In this document: positions 33,412 to 43,992 of the stretch, one piece after another
Position numbering within the stretch: the first letter of the stretch is position 1
Layout: each line of letters begins with the position of its first letter
Origin: Seiridium cupressi
Taxonomy: Eukaryota; Ascomycota; Sordariomycetes; Amphisphaeriales; Sporocadaceae
Direction: 5' to 3'
DNA length: 64,000 nucleotides
Assembly: GCA_036674765.1 (NCBI GenBank)
Contig: JARVKI010000019.1
Coordinates: 372,001-436,000, forward strand
Position numbers and translations under genes: made by a program
Notes under the pieces: generated by a model
Told to the model about the DNA's origin: nothing
Databases searched by the model: none
The model's input: the letters and a program-made list of their open reading frames with translations, nothing else

Positions 33412-34177
33412 ATGTCTGGCATTGTCAACAAGGTTAAGGAGGCTCTCCACCACGACAAGGACAAGTCCACCCACGAGCAACCTACCGGTACTCACGGTAC
33501 TCACGATTCGAGAGCTGCCAACGCAGCTGACCCTCGCATCGACTCAGACCGCGACCACAGAGCCAACCCCACCACCACCCACGGTGAGGGCCTTCACTCT
33601 TCTCGTCCCCATGAGGGAGTAGGCTCTACCGGTCTTGGCAGCGGCGGCGCCTATGGCCATGAGCAGCCCTCAGGCACCCATGGACCTCACTCTTCCCGCG
33701 TTGCCAACGTTGCCGACCCTCGTATCGACTCGGACAACGACCACCGTGGTGCCCCCGGCGCCACCGGCTACGGTAGCTCAACAACCCACAACACCCACAC
33801 CGGTGCCCCTGGCGCCACCGGCTATGGTAGCTCAACCACTCACACCGGCGGCCTAGGCTCGACTGGTACACACAACACGTACACCAGCGGTGCTCCCGAG
33901 GGAGTCCACGGTCCCCACGGCTCTCGTGCTGCCAACGCTGCCGACCCTCGTGTCGACTCCGACCGTGATCACCGTGGTGCCCCAGGCTCGAACTTCAACG
34001 GGCCTGCCTCGAACACCGCAGGACCTCGTTCGTGCTCCCAGTTCACCTATTCACAAGGGTAGTTGCTAATTTTGAATCTTAGACAAGTCCGACGCTTTGA
34101 ACAAGGTCGATCCTCGTGTCGACAGCGACCTCGACGGATCTAAGATCTATGGTGGCAACAAGACGCATCAGTACTAA
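33412..34177 (+). CDS. Hydrophilic Gly/His/Thr-rich repeat protein
   Basis: Exons 33412-34027 and 34083-34177 give 236 residues. It starts MSGIVNKVKEALHHDKDKS, a short amphipathic helix, and the rest is almost entirely polar and glycine-rich with no hydrophobic core, so it is probably disordered. The motif DPR(I/V)DSD occurs four times (40-46, 102-108, 178-184, 215-221), usually preceded by a (H)xSRxAN segment and followed by a DHR triplet. The intron uses a rare GTTCGT donor but restores the family ending PHKSDALNKVDPRVDSD. Similar proteins in Aspergillus and relatives are annotated as cell-surface or stress/conidia-associated, sometimes compared with hydrophilins; there is no signal peptide here, so a surface location is doubtful. 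Its strong codon bias (many C-ending codons) suggests high expression. Confidence 0.78.
33748..33843 (+). repeat. Internal 42-bp coding repeat
   Basis: Two near-identical 42-bp units (33748-33789 and 33802-33843) encode GAPGATGYGSSTTH twice, separated by 12 bp. Differences are a few third-position changes. Confidence 0.75.
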
Positions 34178-34747
34178 ACTGCTGAGGGGGAAATGATTCT
34201 GAGAGTTTGTTGCACCAACACTCCAGCACCTGCATGATGAGATACCCTATGGATTGGCAAGAAATGCCACCTATGTAATACTATAGCATGAATTGACGAT
34301 CAATATCTGCATTACAACCACTTTCAACCTGAAATTGTTCATTGCCTGTTACGTGATCCATTATAATAAAAGCAGTCAATTTCCGACCATAGAACGAGGT
34401 TGGAGTAAACCTTACAAGTGTCTTCAGCGTTCTTCTTGTTCATGGACTGGCGGAACTGGTTCCGTCCCCCGCATTGGACTGGCCGCGGTTCATATAAGTT
34501 TCCCATAGCGCTTGACCTAATATAGGCATAACTCGATACTTGGGGGATCAAGCATGTGCCAGTAATGGACCGACCAACAGGTCGGGTTGTCTTACATGGA
34601 AAGCCTGGCCGTTTCTCTCGGTGGTGTTGACGTCAGATGAGGTCAATCCAGCTAAGCTATTCTCGAGTCTTGGTCAATAATAAACTGGATAATTGACTAG
34701 ACTCGGCATCGCCAATCTGCTTTCAAGGCGGTACCTTTGACTGCAAG
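34178..34747. other. Intergenic, 570 bp
   Basis: 3' flank of the repeat protein and promoter of the acyl-CoA dehydrogenase gene. Contains a perfect TGACGTCA site at 34628. No coding features. Confidence 0.55.
34628..34635. promoter_or_regulatory. Perfect CRE-type bZIP site TGACGTCA
   Basis: Eight-base palindrome 113 bp before the acyl-CoA dehydrogenase start codon, matching the CREB/ATF consensus used by fungal Atf/bZIP factors. It sits inside a larger imperfect dyad (TTGAC...GTCAA). Confidence 0.4.
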
Positions 34748-36840
34748 ATGGAAGCAGTCAGCGCAACCAAGGGCTTCTTTCAAGAAGTGCCTGTGCTAGG
34801 CAATCAGTTTCACGAGGATGCGAGCGTCCAGAGAATACTCAAATGTACACCGCTTCTTCTTCGTCACACTCACGATGACTCTCTGTCTTGTCTCGTTGCC
34901 AATAAGCGCTGATGCAGCAAGTTAGTGTTCGTGCCGCAGGACATCCTCGGCAATGTTACCCGCGAGATCGACCAGCTGTGCGATGAGGCGCTCTCTCCCC
35001 AAGTCCTGGACTGGGTGGCAGATGCGGAAAGGAATCAGCCGTACATCAGCGGCAGCGGGAAGAATGCATATTGGCCAGCCCGTGAGCACGAAGTTGGTTG
35101 TCACCGAGGGCTGGAGGAAGCTCCAGGAGCGTGGCTTCGAAAAGGGGTAAGTTAGACAACCATAAAGACAAGGGAAGATCATTATCGATATTGGATTACC
35201 TCGGTACTAAAGTGATACCATATAGATTGTCGGCACAGGGATACGAGCCAACCCTCGCGCAGTACACGCGTATAATTCAGTACATCCGCCTGCTTCTCAC
35301 CGAAGGTTCAAGCGCCAATACATCCTGCCCGCAAGCAATGCAGGATGGTGCTAGCCGGCTCCTACAGCGACAACTGACGACTAATAATAAACTTCTCAGC
35401 CCGACGGAACGGAAAGTCTTCCAGAATGCGTTCGACCACCTCACTTCCCGTGATCCCAGCAAGGCCTGGACGAGCGGTCAATGGATGACGGAGCGTCCGG
35501 GCGGGAGCGACGTCTCACGTACCGAGACCGTGGCCTCATACTCTCCTTTATCCTCATCGGACGACAAGGCATCACTATCTGACCCTGCGGAGGCCGTGCC
35601 CCTAGGTCCCTGGAGTATCTCTGGTTTCAAGTGGTTCTCCAGTGCCACCGACAGCAACATGACAATCCTGCTGGCCCAGACGTCGCCCGGGAAAGGGGTC
35701 AGCGCATTCTACGCGCCGATGCGACGATGGAACCCGGACTTGCTAGTCTCCGCAACCGGCCAGAAGGGAGGTATGGAGCTCAACGGGGTCCAGATCTCGA
35801 GGCTCAAGAACAAGATGGGGACCAAGTCCCTGCCGACCGCCGAACTCGAGCTCAACGGGATGCGCGGCTGGCTGGTCGGAGAAGAGGGGAAAGGCATCCG
35901 GGAGATCTCCACCATACTCACCATTACGAGATTCCGGTCCGCCATCGGGGCATTGGGCTACCTCAGTCGCAGTCTTGCGGTCGCCCGGGCTTTCGCGAGG
36001 GTCCGCGAGGTAGGAGCCGGAAAGGGCGCCAGGGTCGAGCTGAGCGACAGCCCGCTGCACATGCGCACGCTGTCCGATATGACGGTGAGTTATCACGGAT
36101 TGATGCTGATTACGTTCTATGGGACATACGTCATGGGGCTTGAAGAGCATCCTTCTGCCTCTTCGTCTTCCCTGCCACCATCCAAGACCGTCAGCGGCAT
36201 CACCCCAAAACCAGCCCAAGTGACGCCCCTCCTCCGCGTCCTAACGCCCGTGATCAAGGCCTACGTCTGCAAGACGAGCATCCATCTTGTGTATGCCTGT
36301 ATGGAATCGCTGGGCGGAGTCGGGTACTTGGAGAACTCCGAGACAGAGCACCTCAACATCGCGAGACTGTTCCGCGATGCGTGCGTGCTGAGTATCTGGG
36401 AGGGGACGACGGACGTTCTGAGCACGGACTTCGTAAGGGCCTTGAAGCACCCGCGGGAGGGGAAAGAGAGCATGGCGGCGCTCGCCTGGTTGATTGAAGC
36501 CACGGTAAAGGGCGGGAATAAACGCATCACCGAGGAGTGGGAGACGACAAAGCAGCAGATCGAAGGATCGAGACAAGAAGATCTACTGAGTTCGGCTAGG
36601 GATATCTTGTTCAAAGTTGCGGAGATCTTGATCGGAGCGTTGTACACATTGGATGCGGCGGATGGTGGCGATGATCGTACACAGGCCATGCGCAAAAGGT
36701 ATCTACTAACCCAGGGCTTAGCTGAACAAGGCACAACTGCCAAGCTCGATGCAAAAGCTGAGTTTGGTCTCAAATCAAACTATAGTCTATGGCAATGGCG
36801 GAACCTCACTCGGTGTGGCAGCCAAGCTATGAGCCATTAG
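34748..36840 (+). CDS. Acyl-CoA dehydrogenase, AidB type, with a one-base frameshift
   Basis: FAD enzyme family that oxidises acyl-CoA esters; AidB-type members are also linked to alkylation response. Exons are 34748-34844, 34926-35146 and 35226-36840, about 643 residues if the frame is corrected. Exon 1 encodes the usual start GFFQEVPVLGNQF...QRILK, joining to LFVPQDIL. In exon 2 the conserved text VLDWVADAERNQPYISGSGKNAY is in one frame and GQPVSTKLVVTEGWRKLQ in the next; a surplus T at 35071/35072 explains it exactly. Exon 3 is intact, with TSCPQAMQDGASRLL, the FAD-contact region around WMTERPGGSDVS, and FRDACVLSIWEGTTDVLSTD. Either a sequence error or a recent inactivating mutation; the 538 open codons downstream favour the former. 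It has no recognisable targeting signal. Confidence 0.8.
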
Positions 36841-37007
36841 GAAGACAGATAAACAGGGTAGCGGACAAGAACTATTTGCATTCTCTGCATAATTATCCAT
36901 TCTCATTACATTACGGGAAGCCCAAGAACGTCAGGGCGTGTCAACAAACCATGTCCAAGATGCGGATCGCCATGTCTTGCTGGCTTCCGAAAGTAGGACT
37001 ATTATGT

Positions 37008-38126
37008 TCATGAACATTGGACAATAAAAGCACCCACCCCATCCTTGAATTTGGATGGCCCAACACCAGCCTGCTCAAACTCCAAGCCGAAATCTCTGAC
37101 GCTGCTAGCTGACCATGCCACAGCACGGGTGCCACTTCCGTACTTCGGAGCACCACATGGGAATGTGCCTAAAACCTTTTTGTCACCTGGATATATCTGC
37201 TGCAATGACGTGTTGTTCCAACCGGGTAGCTCATCGTCGCCAAAGTGCGAGAAGACCATACCCGAGTTGGACAGTGACTCTTGCTCTGAACCAGTGAACT
37301 CGAAGCAAGGATAACCACTAGGGAGACTACTGCATATCGGTAGGCGGAACTCCAGAGCGCACAGCTGCTTGGTGGAGTTGGCAAAGTCTTTGGGAATGGC
37401 ATAGTGGAAGATGGTACTATCAGTGGATGTAACTGAAGCGTTAACGCCAGTGTCGTGGGTCCCATCCGTGGCACTTTTGTCTGGGGATCCGATCTTGACG
37501 GGTGCAAGTGACGGCGCAGAAGTCGATACTGAACAGGTACTCGGAGGTTCGACATCCAGTTGTACGCGTTTCGCCTCTCTTGCGACGACATCATCGACGC
37601 AGGCGTCATTGGCATCCGTTGCTAGAGTCGAGTTGCTCGCAAAGCATGCTCCGTTCTGCTCAGACAGGACCAACGACACCTCTATGCAACCAGTCGTATC
37701 AGGCTTCGCAGTGGAATAGATCTCGTAGCTTTCGCCTCCATCTGAGGAACAGGCGAGGTAGGTGCCTGGTCCATCATTATAGACCAACTTCGTCGTACCG
37801 TTGTCCGCAGACACGATGTCGAAGACTGTGTCTCCGACAACCCCCTTTTGGTAGCACTGAAATTGATAGTTGGGACTTCGCATGAAGCACTGGTTTCCCA
37901 CGGCATCTTGGACTTTGCCGCCGTCTAGACAGAAACTCCCTTGCTGGAAAGTTCCTCCAAGATCCAAGTGGCCTGTGTGGTCCTCTTCGACATCCTCATT
38001 CAACGTTCCGGAAGAGTCGAGTTGGAAGCAACAACCTTGAGATGCCTGGCGATTTGCGTGGCGTAGAGTGGCAGCTGCTGTAATGGCCCCACTCGACAGC
38101 AGGAACGTTGTGATTGGAGTCTTCAT
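37008..38126 (-). CDS. Secreted protein with C-terminal But2-like domain
   Basis: Intronless, 372 residues. Signal peptide about 1-20 (MKTPITTFLLSSGAITAAAT). The first part (about 30-175) is a Cys-rich extracellular region starting GCCFQLDSSG, containing FCLDGG, DAVGNQCF and PNYQFQC. It is followed by a Ser/Thr/Pro linker. The last 150 residues (TIFHYAIPKDFANSTKQLC, then CFEFTGSEQES and GMVFSHFGDDELPGW) fit the fungal But2 C-terminal family of secreted proteins of unknown role. The name But2 comes from a yeast ubiquitin-like-protein binding study and says little about the activity of the secreted fungal versions. Its 3' end lies 168 bp from the acyl-CoA dehydrogenase stop. Confidence 0.78.
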   Translation of the reverse strand: MKTPITTFLLSSGAITAAATLRHANRQASQGCCFQLDSSGTLNEDVEEDHTGHLDLGGTFQQGSFCLDGGKVQDAVGNQCFMRSPNYQFQCYQKGVVGDTVFDIVSADNGTTKLVYNDGPGTYLACSSDGGESYEIYSTAKPDTTGCIEVSLVLSEQNGACFASNSTLATDANDACVDDVVAREAKRVQLDVEPPSTCSVSTSAPSLAPVKIGSPDKSATDGTHDTGVNASVTSTDSTIFHYAIPKDFANSTKQLCALEFRLPICSSLPSGYPCFEFTGSEQESLSNSGMVFSHFGDDELPGWNNTSLQQIYPGDKKVLGTFPCGAPKYGSGTRAVAWSASSVRDFGLEFEQAGVGPSKFKDGVGAFIVQCS

Positions 38127-39829
38127 GTTGCGTAGAGGTCTTTCGTAGAGTGCAATATAGACTATCCTTGTCGAGATTGTCCCGCAACCTTTTTGAATTT
38201 GCTGTAGAGTGCGGGGTGCGATAGAAGATGGAGAAAATGGTCAGGGTGGACTGCAGCTCGCCTCTGCGGTGCTTCGAATATATGAACAAAATCGATATTT
38301 GTTCAGGAGACGGCACAGTTGTTAGGAAAAAATAGATTATCACCTAGTTGTCCGCAATTAACGATCAACGGTATGACGGCAGAGGCTGGGGGTGGACACT
38401 TGGCTAGCGAAATGCCGATCGTCTCAAATGCAGGTACCCGTACGGTGCCGGACGGGGTGCCAAGCCAGGGCGACCAAGCATGAAAAGAAAAAGGTAGAAG
38501 CAATGCGTGACAATACGATGATGCCAATGGTGGTGACGGACCAAGATTTGAAAACTAATGGTACTCGGCACGAACACGGCAAGTTGCGTGGGCAGCTCCT
38601 CGAGGGCGGAAGGCGCTACTGGTTGGGTAGTTTACCACGTATGCTAAATGTAATGCGGGTGATGAAATTGAACTTGGCCTGTTTTTATGTTTCGTTTCTG
38701 TGCATGCGTGCCACCAACAAACATTGTTCGAGTGTTTGAAGAAGGCGCAGTGGTCCCTGATTGCAGACGCACAAATGCGCCAGCCTCCTGTCAGGAGCCG
38801 AGTACATGATGTAAGACAGTACGACAAGCGCAAAAACTAAGACAAGGAGGCCGTGAAAACGTGGATCAAGATCTGCGTTCTCCGCGAATCTTAGTGATAA
38901 ACATGAAACAAAGCTCAATGAGTCTATAAGTGTTGGCATTACCAATGGCCGTGGCTGGGTGTTATGAGCTACAATGTTGCTTGGCGAATAGGTCATCAGG
39001 CTGAACACATTTGCCGACTTCGCGTCTCTGGTGGTCGTGCAACGCGATCGGCACGGACAGTTGAATTGATCCAGTGGTACAACGGCGGGTCACTGGTCGT
39101 GCGTATAACATTTGCGGTACTTCACGACGCGCAGCATTGGTGCGGTGAGACGGAATCTCGATGTAGGGCAGTACAAAGGCGGCCACAATTCCAGAATCGT
39201 GGCTAGAAGATGCGTACACCCACCGATGCAACACATGCGTGTATCACGGAGTAATCTTCTACTTGTTCTCAGCAAGTGCGTCGGCGAATAGTGCCAGACA
39301 AATCAATCGGCCCGGTCATCACTAGGGGTTGACAAACCGAGCCGATGCGAGCTCGGCCTCGACGTTAGTGCTGCAAAGTTACGCCAGCAAGCTTTGCTAG
39401 GTATGAAACTACATCGTAGCAAATCGGTGTGCGTTGCACGGGAAGACGAATTCAATTCGGAGGAACAAACTGATTAAACAACCATACAGTACACGCAGCT
39501 TAGGGAGATTGTTTGCCAAGATCTTTATATGCGCTCTTGAGCCGGTAGCTATCGGCCCTCTACGCAATATGTGAACATGTAGGCTTGTCTACAATACGTC
39601 TTGTAAGACCAAAGAGCTAGTGGGAATTCGAATACCTAGGTCTCATTGACCAACATCACCGGCCGAAAAGAAAAATCTTCAAGTTTTGTAATCACACATG
39701 CTGCTACCCATTGAGGTTATGTTGTAAGCCAGTTTCGATGGAAACTTCATCATAGGGTTCCGTTATGCGTTCTTTCTATTGTCGTTCCCAGTGCTTGGTC
39801 TGCCATAACCTCGGTGTCGTACATTCATT
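38127..39829. other. Intergenic, about 1.7 kb
   Basis: Upstream region of the But2 gene and 3' flank of PRP2. Short frames such as 38392-38739 (+) and 38685-39008 (-) have no recognisable features. Nothing else seen. Confidence 0.5.
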
Positions 39830-42800
39830 CTATCTACGATGCTTCGGCATCTTCTTGTCATCCATATCTTCAACATCCGACTTCTTGTGAAAATGCGGCG
39901 CAACCTCAGTCAGCCATTGTGGTTTAATGGGCAAACAAGAGCGCATATACTCCTTGGTGGTTTGGACCAACTCGAAATAAATGACCATCCGCTCCGGCGG
40001 ATCTGCATTCATCAGCACAGAGCTGGGGTGGATGAAAACAGTGGCGTTGTTCTTGACGGTGCGATAGGCGTCACCACTCCGTTGCAGGCGCGCAGCATTA
40101 GGAAAGAAACCAGCAGTCAAAGCTGTCTTGATCGGATCAATATTGCTGGCACCACACGTCGACGACGTAACCTCGACGCGCTCGCAGAGCTTGGCCAGCT
40201 GATCCCGAACATCGCGTGCTCGTGTGAGGGACCTTTGCTGGAGGAAATTCTCTCGGGACCAGACAGGTGAGAAGTCGCTGTCAACCCACTGGTTCCAAAT
40301 GTTTAGAAGTGTGAGATGATCACCACCCTCCTTGACTGTGAATCTGTTGCGAGCACTGTCGGCATGGATTTTCTTGTCTTTAGGTCTGAAGAAAAGAGCA
40401 GACGCCTCGCTCAACATGGCAACAACGGAGAGCACTTCCTCCACGCATCCGAACTTATCAGCCGCAAGCACAGCCTTGGCCAACATGGGCTCAGTGGGGA
40501 ATTCGGCCATTTGCCTGCCCACTTTGGTGAGTTCACCCTTGTGATTCAACGCCTGGAGGGCGAAAAGCTGGTTCAAAGCCCCAATGAGCGATTCTGTTGG
40601 CGGCGGATCCATGAATTCAAAGTCGAGCAAGTTGTTTATGCCAAGGGACTTCAGAAGAAGCACGATGCTGTTGAGATTGGTTCGCTGGATTTCCGGAGTG
40701 GTGGACTCGTCCATCTCGCTCATATAGGCATACTTGGTGTAGAGCCGAAAGCACTTTCCAGGCCCGACACGCCCTGCCCGACCGCTTCGTTGGTTGGCAG
40801 ATGCGCGGGAACATGGCACCACAACCAAATTCGACATACCCGTCGCAGGATTAAATACATTTTCCTTGACATAGCCGGGATCAATAACATAGACAATACC
40901 GTCAATCGTCAAACTAGTCTCGGCGATATTGGTTGCGAGCACTACCTTTCTGGCACCGTCGGGGGTAGGCTCGAAAATTTTGGCTTGTAGTTCGGAGGGC
41001 AAATTCGCGTAGATCGGACAGACAATGAGTTCCTTGACACGATTACCCAGTTTCCTGGCAGTTTCTGTGAGCTCCTGCTCGGCCGCATCAATTTCATCCT
41101 GTCCAGTCAAAAAAACGAGGATATCTCCTTTGCCTTGTGTCGAGTGGATCTGAAAGACTGTAGTGATAGCTGCAGCCAGGTAATTTGCTTCCGGTGCAGG
41201 TGTGTAGTAGATGTCAACCGGGTATCTTCGGCCGGGAATATTGAAAATTGGAGCATCGTCGAAATACTTTGCGAACTTTTCAGCATTCATGGTAGCTGAG
41301 GAAATCAGCAGTTTCAGGTCTGGCCTCTCACGCGAGAGATCCTTGACCAAGGCCAAAAGGATATCCGTATGCACGGTACGTTCGTGGGCTTCGTCAATCA
41401 TCAATGCTGAATAGCCCGCCAAATCGGGTTCCGTCATGAACTCTCGAAGCAACATACCATCCGTCATGTACTTCAGGATGGTCTTGTCGCTAGTGTTATC
41501 TTCAAAGCGAATCGAGTATCCAACTTCACTTCCAACCTTGACGCCCATCTCATCTGCGACACGAGCAGCCACGCTCATGGCTGCCACTCGCCTAGGCTGC
41601 GTACACCCAACCTTTTGCCCGTTCTTGGTGAAGCCTGCTTCGTGAAGATATTGCGGAAGTTGTGTCGTTTTACCACTTCCTGTCTCACCGACAATGACGA
41701 GTATCTGGTGCTCGTTGATGGCCGCAATAAACTCATCTCTATAGGCGTATATAGGGAGACTCTTTCTCGTTTCCTGGATCGATAGCGCTCTTTTTTCGGC
41801 GGCGTCAATTTGTGCCGCTAGGAATTGTTGCTCTTTCGTTAATTGCTTGCCTTCGCCAGCAAGCGTCGAATCAAGGTTCCAGTTGATGTATTGCTCCTCG
41901 TCCAGCACGAGCTCATAATCCCCTTCGTACTCCCGTTCGGCTCTGTTGATTTGCGCCTTCGCTTTCTGGGCTTGTTCTCTTTCCCATTCTTCATGCTCGG
42001 TGACGAACTTTTCCTGGCCGTATTCGTCCTTTTCGACGTAGCGCTTGTATAGAGCCTCTTCTTTCTTCTTTTTATCAATCTTTCCCTTCTCGGTGATATA
42101 ATCTTCGGGCATGTAATAACCGTCTCGATGATCATCAATGCGCAGGCGCTCCTCGGCGAGCCGAAGGATCTCTCTGTTCTTTGCGAACTCGGCCTTCTCC
42201 TTTTCGCTCAGCCGCACGCCGCTTCGCAATTCAGCAGTCTCTTCGGCAACCTGTTTGCGCAGCAAGGCTAATCGTTCGGCCTCTCGTTTCTTGAGATAAT
42301 CTTGCCTGGACCGTTCGCGCAAATCTGGCATGGCAGCCCTCCTGGCAGCTTCATCTTCTGCCAACCGGCGCCGCTCGTCTTGGGCCTTGCCACCTTTGGA
42401 GCGATCCTCGACGATTTTCTTGGACCTCCCATCGTCGCGTTCCCTCAGGCGCTTTGCAAATGCCTCAGCTTCTTTTCTGTCGCGTGCCGTATCTGACAAG
42501 TCGGCATCGTCTTCCTCCTGGTCGTCATGGCTAAGCTTCACTCGTTTTGATGCCGATTCCTGGTATTCGGGCTCGTCGTCAGCAGGACGTTCTTCATCAG
42601 ACGAGGGCTCCTGGTCACCCCACCGGTCATCTGCATCGTCATCACGTCGATCGTGGCGGCGGTAGGACTTTGTTTTCCGGCTGCGCGACTCCTGTGGCGA
42701 GCGACTGCGGTCCTGCTTTCGTCTCGAGGACTTGCGTGCTCTCTCCCGGTCTCGATCCTCACGATGGCGGTGCTTGCTCTTGTGCTTGCTCTTCTCCACT

Positions 42801-42859
42801 TTCTGCGGGCCGACCTCTTCATCGTCCATAGGGACGAGTGCATATCGCTTGCCGCTCAT
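39830..42859 (-). CDS. PRP2: Spliceosomal DEAH-box helicase PRP2 (DHX16/Cdc28)
   Basis: ATPase that remodels the spliceosome before the first catalytic step of splicing. Intronless, 1009 residues. Residues 1-130 are Arg/Ser/Asp-rich (RS-like), and 130-330 form a charged helical region ending in the family-specific [13 protein letters not shown] (321-333). Helicase motifs: [10 protein letters not shown] (391-400), TQPRRVAA (420-427), DEAH (489-492), SAT, then [21 protein letters not shown] and [18 protein letters not shown]. The winged-helix, ratchet and OB-fold C-terminal region is complete ([31 protein letters not shown]). The EEQYINW element and the overall architecture fit Prp2/DHX16 rather than Prp16, Prp22 or Prp43. 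Confidence 0.92.
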   Translation of the reverse strand: MSGKRYALVPMDDEEVGPQKVEKSKHKSKHRHREDRDRERARKSSRRKQDRSRSPQESRSRKTKSYRRHDRRDDDADDRWGDQEPSSDEERPADDEPEYQESASKRVKLSHDDQEEDDADLSDTARDRKEAEAFAKRLRERDDGRSKKIVEDRSKGGKAQDERRRLAEDEAARRAAMPDLRERSRQDYLKKREAERLALLRKQVAEETAELRSGVRLSEKEKAEFAKNREILRLAEERLRIDDHRDGYYMPEDYITEKGKIDKKKKEEALYKRYVEKDEYGQEKFVTEHEEWEREQAQKAKAQINRAEREYEGDYELVLDEEQYINWNLDSTLAGEGKQLTKEQQFLAAQIDAAEKRALSIQETRKSLPIYAYRDEFIAAINEHQILVIVGETGSGKTTQLPQYLHEAGFTKNGQKVGCTQPRRVAAMSVAARVADEMGVKVGSEVGYSIRFEDNTSDKTILKYMTDGMLLREFMTEPDLAGYSALMIDEAHERTVHTDILLALVKDLSRERPDLKLLISSATMNAEKFAKYFDDAPIFNIPGRRYPVDIYYTPAPEANYLAAAITTVFQIHSTQGKGDILVFLTGQDEIDAAEQELTETARKLGNRVKELIVCPIYANLPSELQAKIFEPTPDGARKVVLATNIAETSLTIDGIVYVIDPGYVKENVFNPATGMSNLVVVPCSRASANQRSGRAGRVGPGKCFRLYTKYAYMSEMDESTTPEIQRTNLNSIVLLLKSLGINNLLDFEFMDPPPTESLIGALNQLFALQALNHKGELTKVGRQMAEFPTEPMLAKAVLAADKFGCVEEVLSVVAMLSEASALFFRPKDKKIHADSARNRFTVKEGGDHLTLLNIWNQWVDSDFSPVWSRENFLQQRSLTRARDVRDQLAKLCERVEVTSSTCGASNIDPIKTALTAGFFPNAARLQRSGDAYRTVKNNATVFIHPSSVLMNADPPERMVIYFELVQTTKEYMRSCLPIKPQWLTEVAPHFHKKSDVEDMDDKKMPKHRR

Positions 42860-43992
42860 TCTGCCGAGTGATGTGATAGGTGTGTTGTAATGTGAAGACG
42901 GCAGTTGAGGTCGCGGCTTGCCGCCTAGAGCTCTTCTAGATAGAAATTATTTGGGGTCATCCAATGAAAGTGGGGGCCAAACTCTAAGTACTTGCGGGTC
43001 TCACTGGCAGAGCAAACGGAGCGCAAACAGGCGCAAACAGGCGCAAACAGGCGGCTGTTTGGATGTACCACGAGATAATAAATAAAATTAAACAGATGAA
43101 ACGAACGATTTGGTTCAGAAGGCTTGTATTTTGCATTCGATGTTTTCCCCCTCATCTCTTTCCATTGCGAATTAGAATATGTTGTTAATGATTTTTGAAG
43201 CACGTCCACCTGGCTAACATATAGAAATTGAGCTCAATTTGATGCCGCTGATGACCTCGAGTCTTGTACTTCTGCTTACTTTAATATCCAACCCTTCATG
43301 TTATGAAAAGCTGTAGTGTCGTAAGATGGGGAGACGGAAAGAAAAAGTAAGTTTATCCCTCAAGTCATGGCTGTCTTCCAGCGACATGCACTGAAGTGAA
43401 GTTAATAGCTCGCAAGACATCTCAAGTCATGGTTAGATGCAAATGTACGAAAATGCTCAAGTTTATAAAAACCCACCACGGCATGATCATAATCCTACTG
43501 GACCAGACGTGTGGCCACCTGCTGAACATGCTCGTGAATCCCATCCTTTTTTGAATCTGCTCTAGGCGTGTTCCGACTGACAAAGCGCTGCGCATGTTGC
43601 AGACCAATAAGAGCAATACAAGCTCTGTGGCTTGCAAGACATGTACGCATTTGGCGCGCACTGTCCCGAGTCTACGGTGCTCCTGTACCTTAGGCCAATC
43701 AAGACTCAGGCAGCGAGTTAAGCTTCCCTCTTTATCTTATCAGCAAAAGTCCAAAGTGCTCTAGTGAACACGTTCCAGCATGTCGACTTTCCAGGGTCTC
43801 GGCTAACTAAAGTAGACCAAAGGGACCACTACCAAGAATTCCACGCTGTCATAAACCCAAAAGCAGTTTGGCCTCCCGACCCATTGCGGGATCTCTCTCA
43901 ATACTTTCTTCTTCCAGTCGCTCTTTTGGCCAACTCGCATCTGGTCTGCCCCTACGCTTTTCTGTCGACTGTATTGGGTTACACCGATCACG
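42860..43992. other. Intergenic, about 1.1 kb, between divergent genes
   Basis: Lies between PRP2 (-) and SCJ1 (+). It contains a threefold 10-bp tandem repeat at 43021-43050 and, near SCJ1, a CT-rich leader (about 43885-43930). No coding feature recognised. Confidence 0.55.
43021..43050. repeat. Three perfect tandem copies of a 10-bp unit
   Basis: GCGCAAACAG repeated three times without change, followed by a partial GCG. It lies about 165 bp upstream of the PRP2 start codon. Confidence 0.85.

Noticed and set aside
35041..35078. A 38-nt GT...AG stretch that might explain the acyl-CoA dehydrogenase frameshift as an intron
   Set aside because: Shorter than any intron in this window (shortest traced is about 50 nt), it lacks a branch site, it would remove conserved residues, and the joined frame hits a stop.
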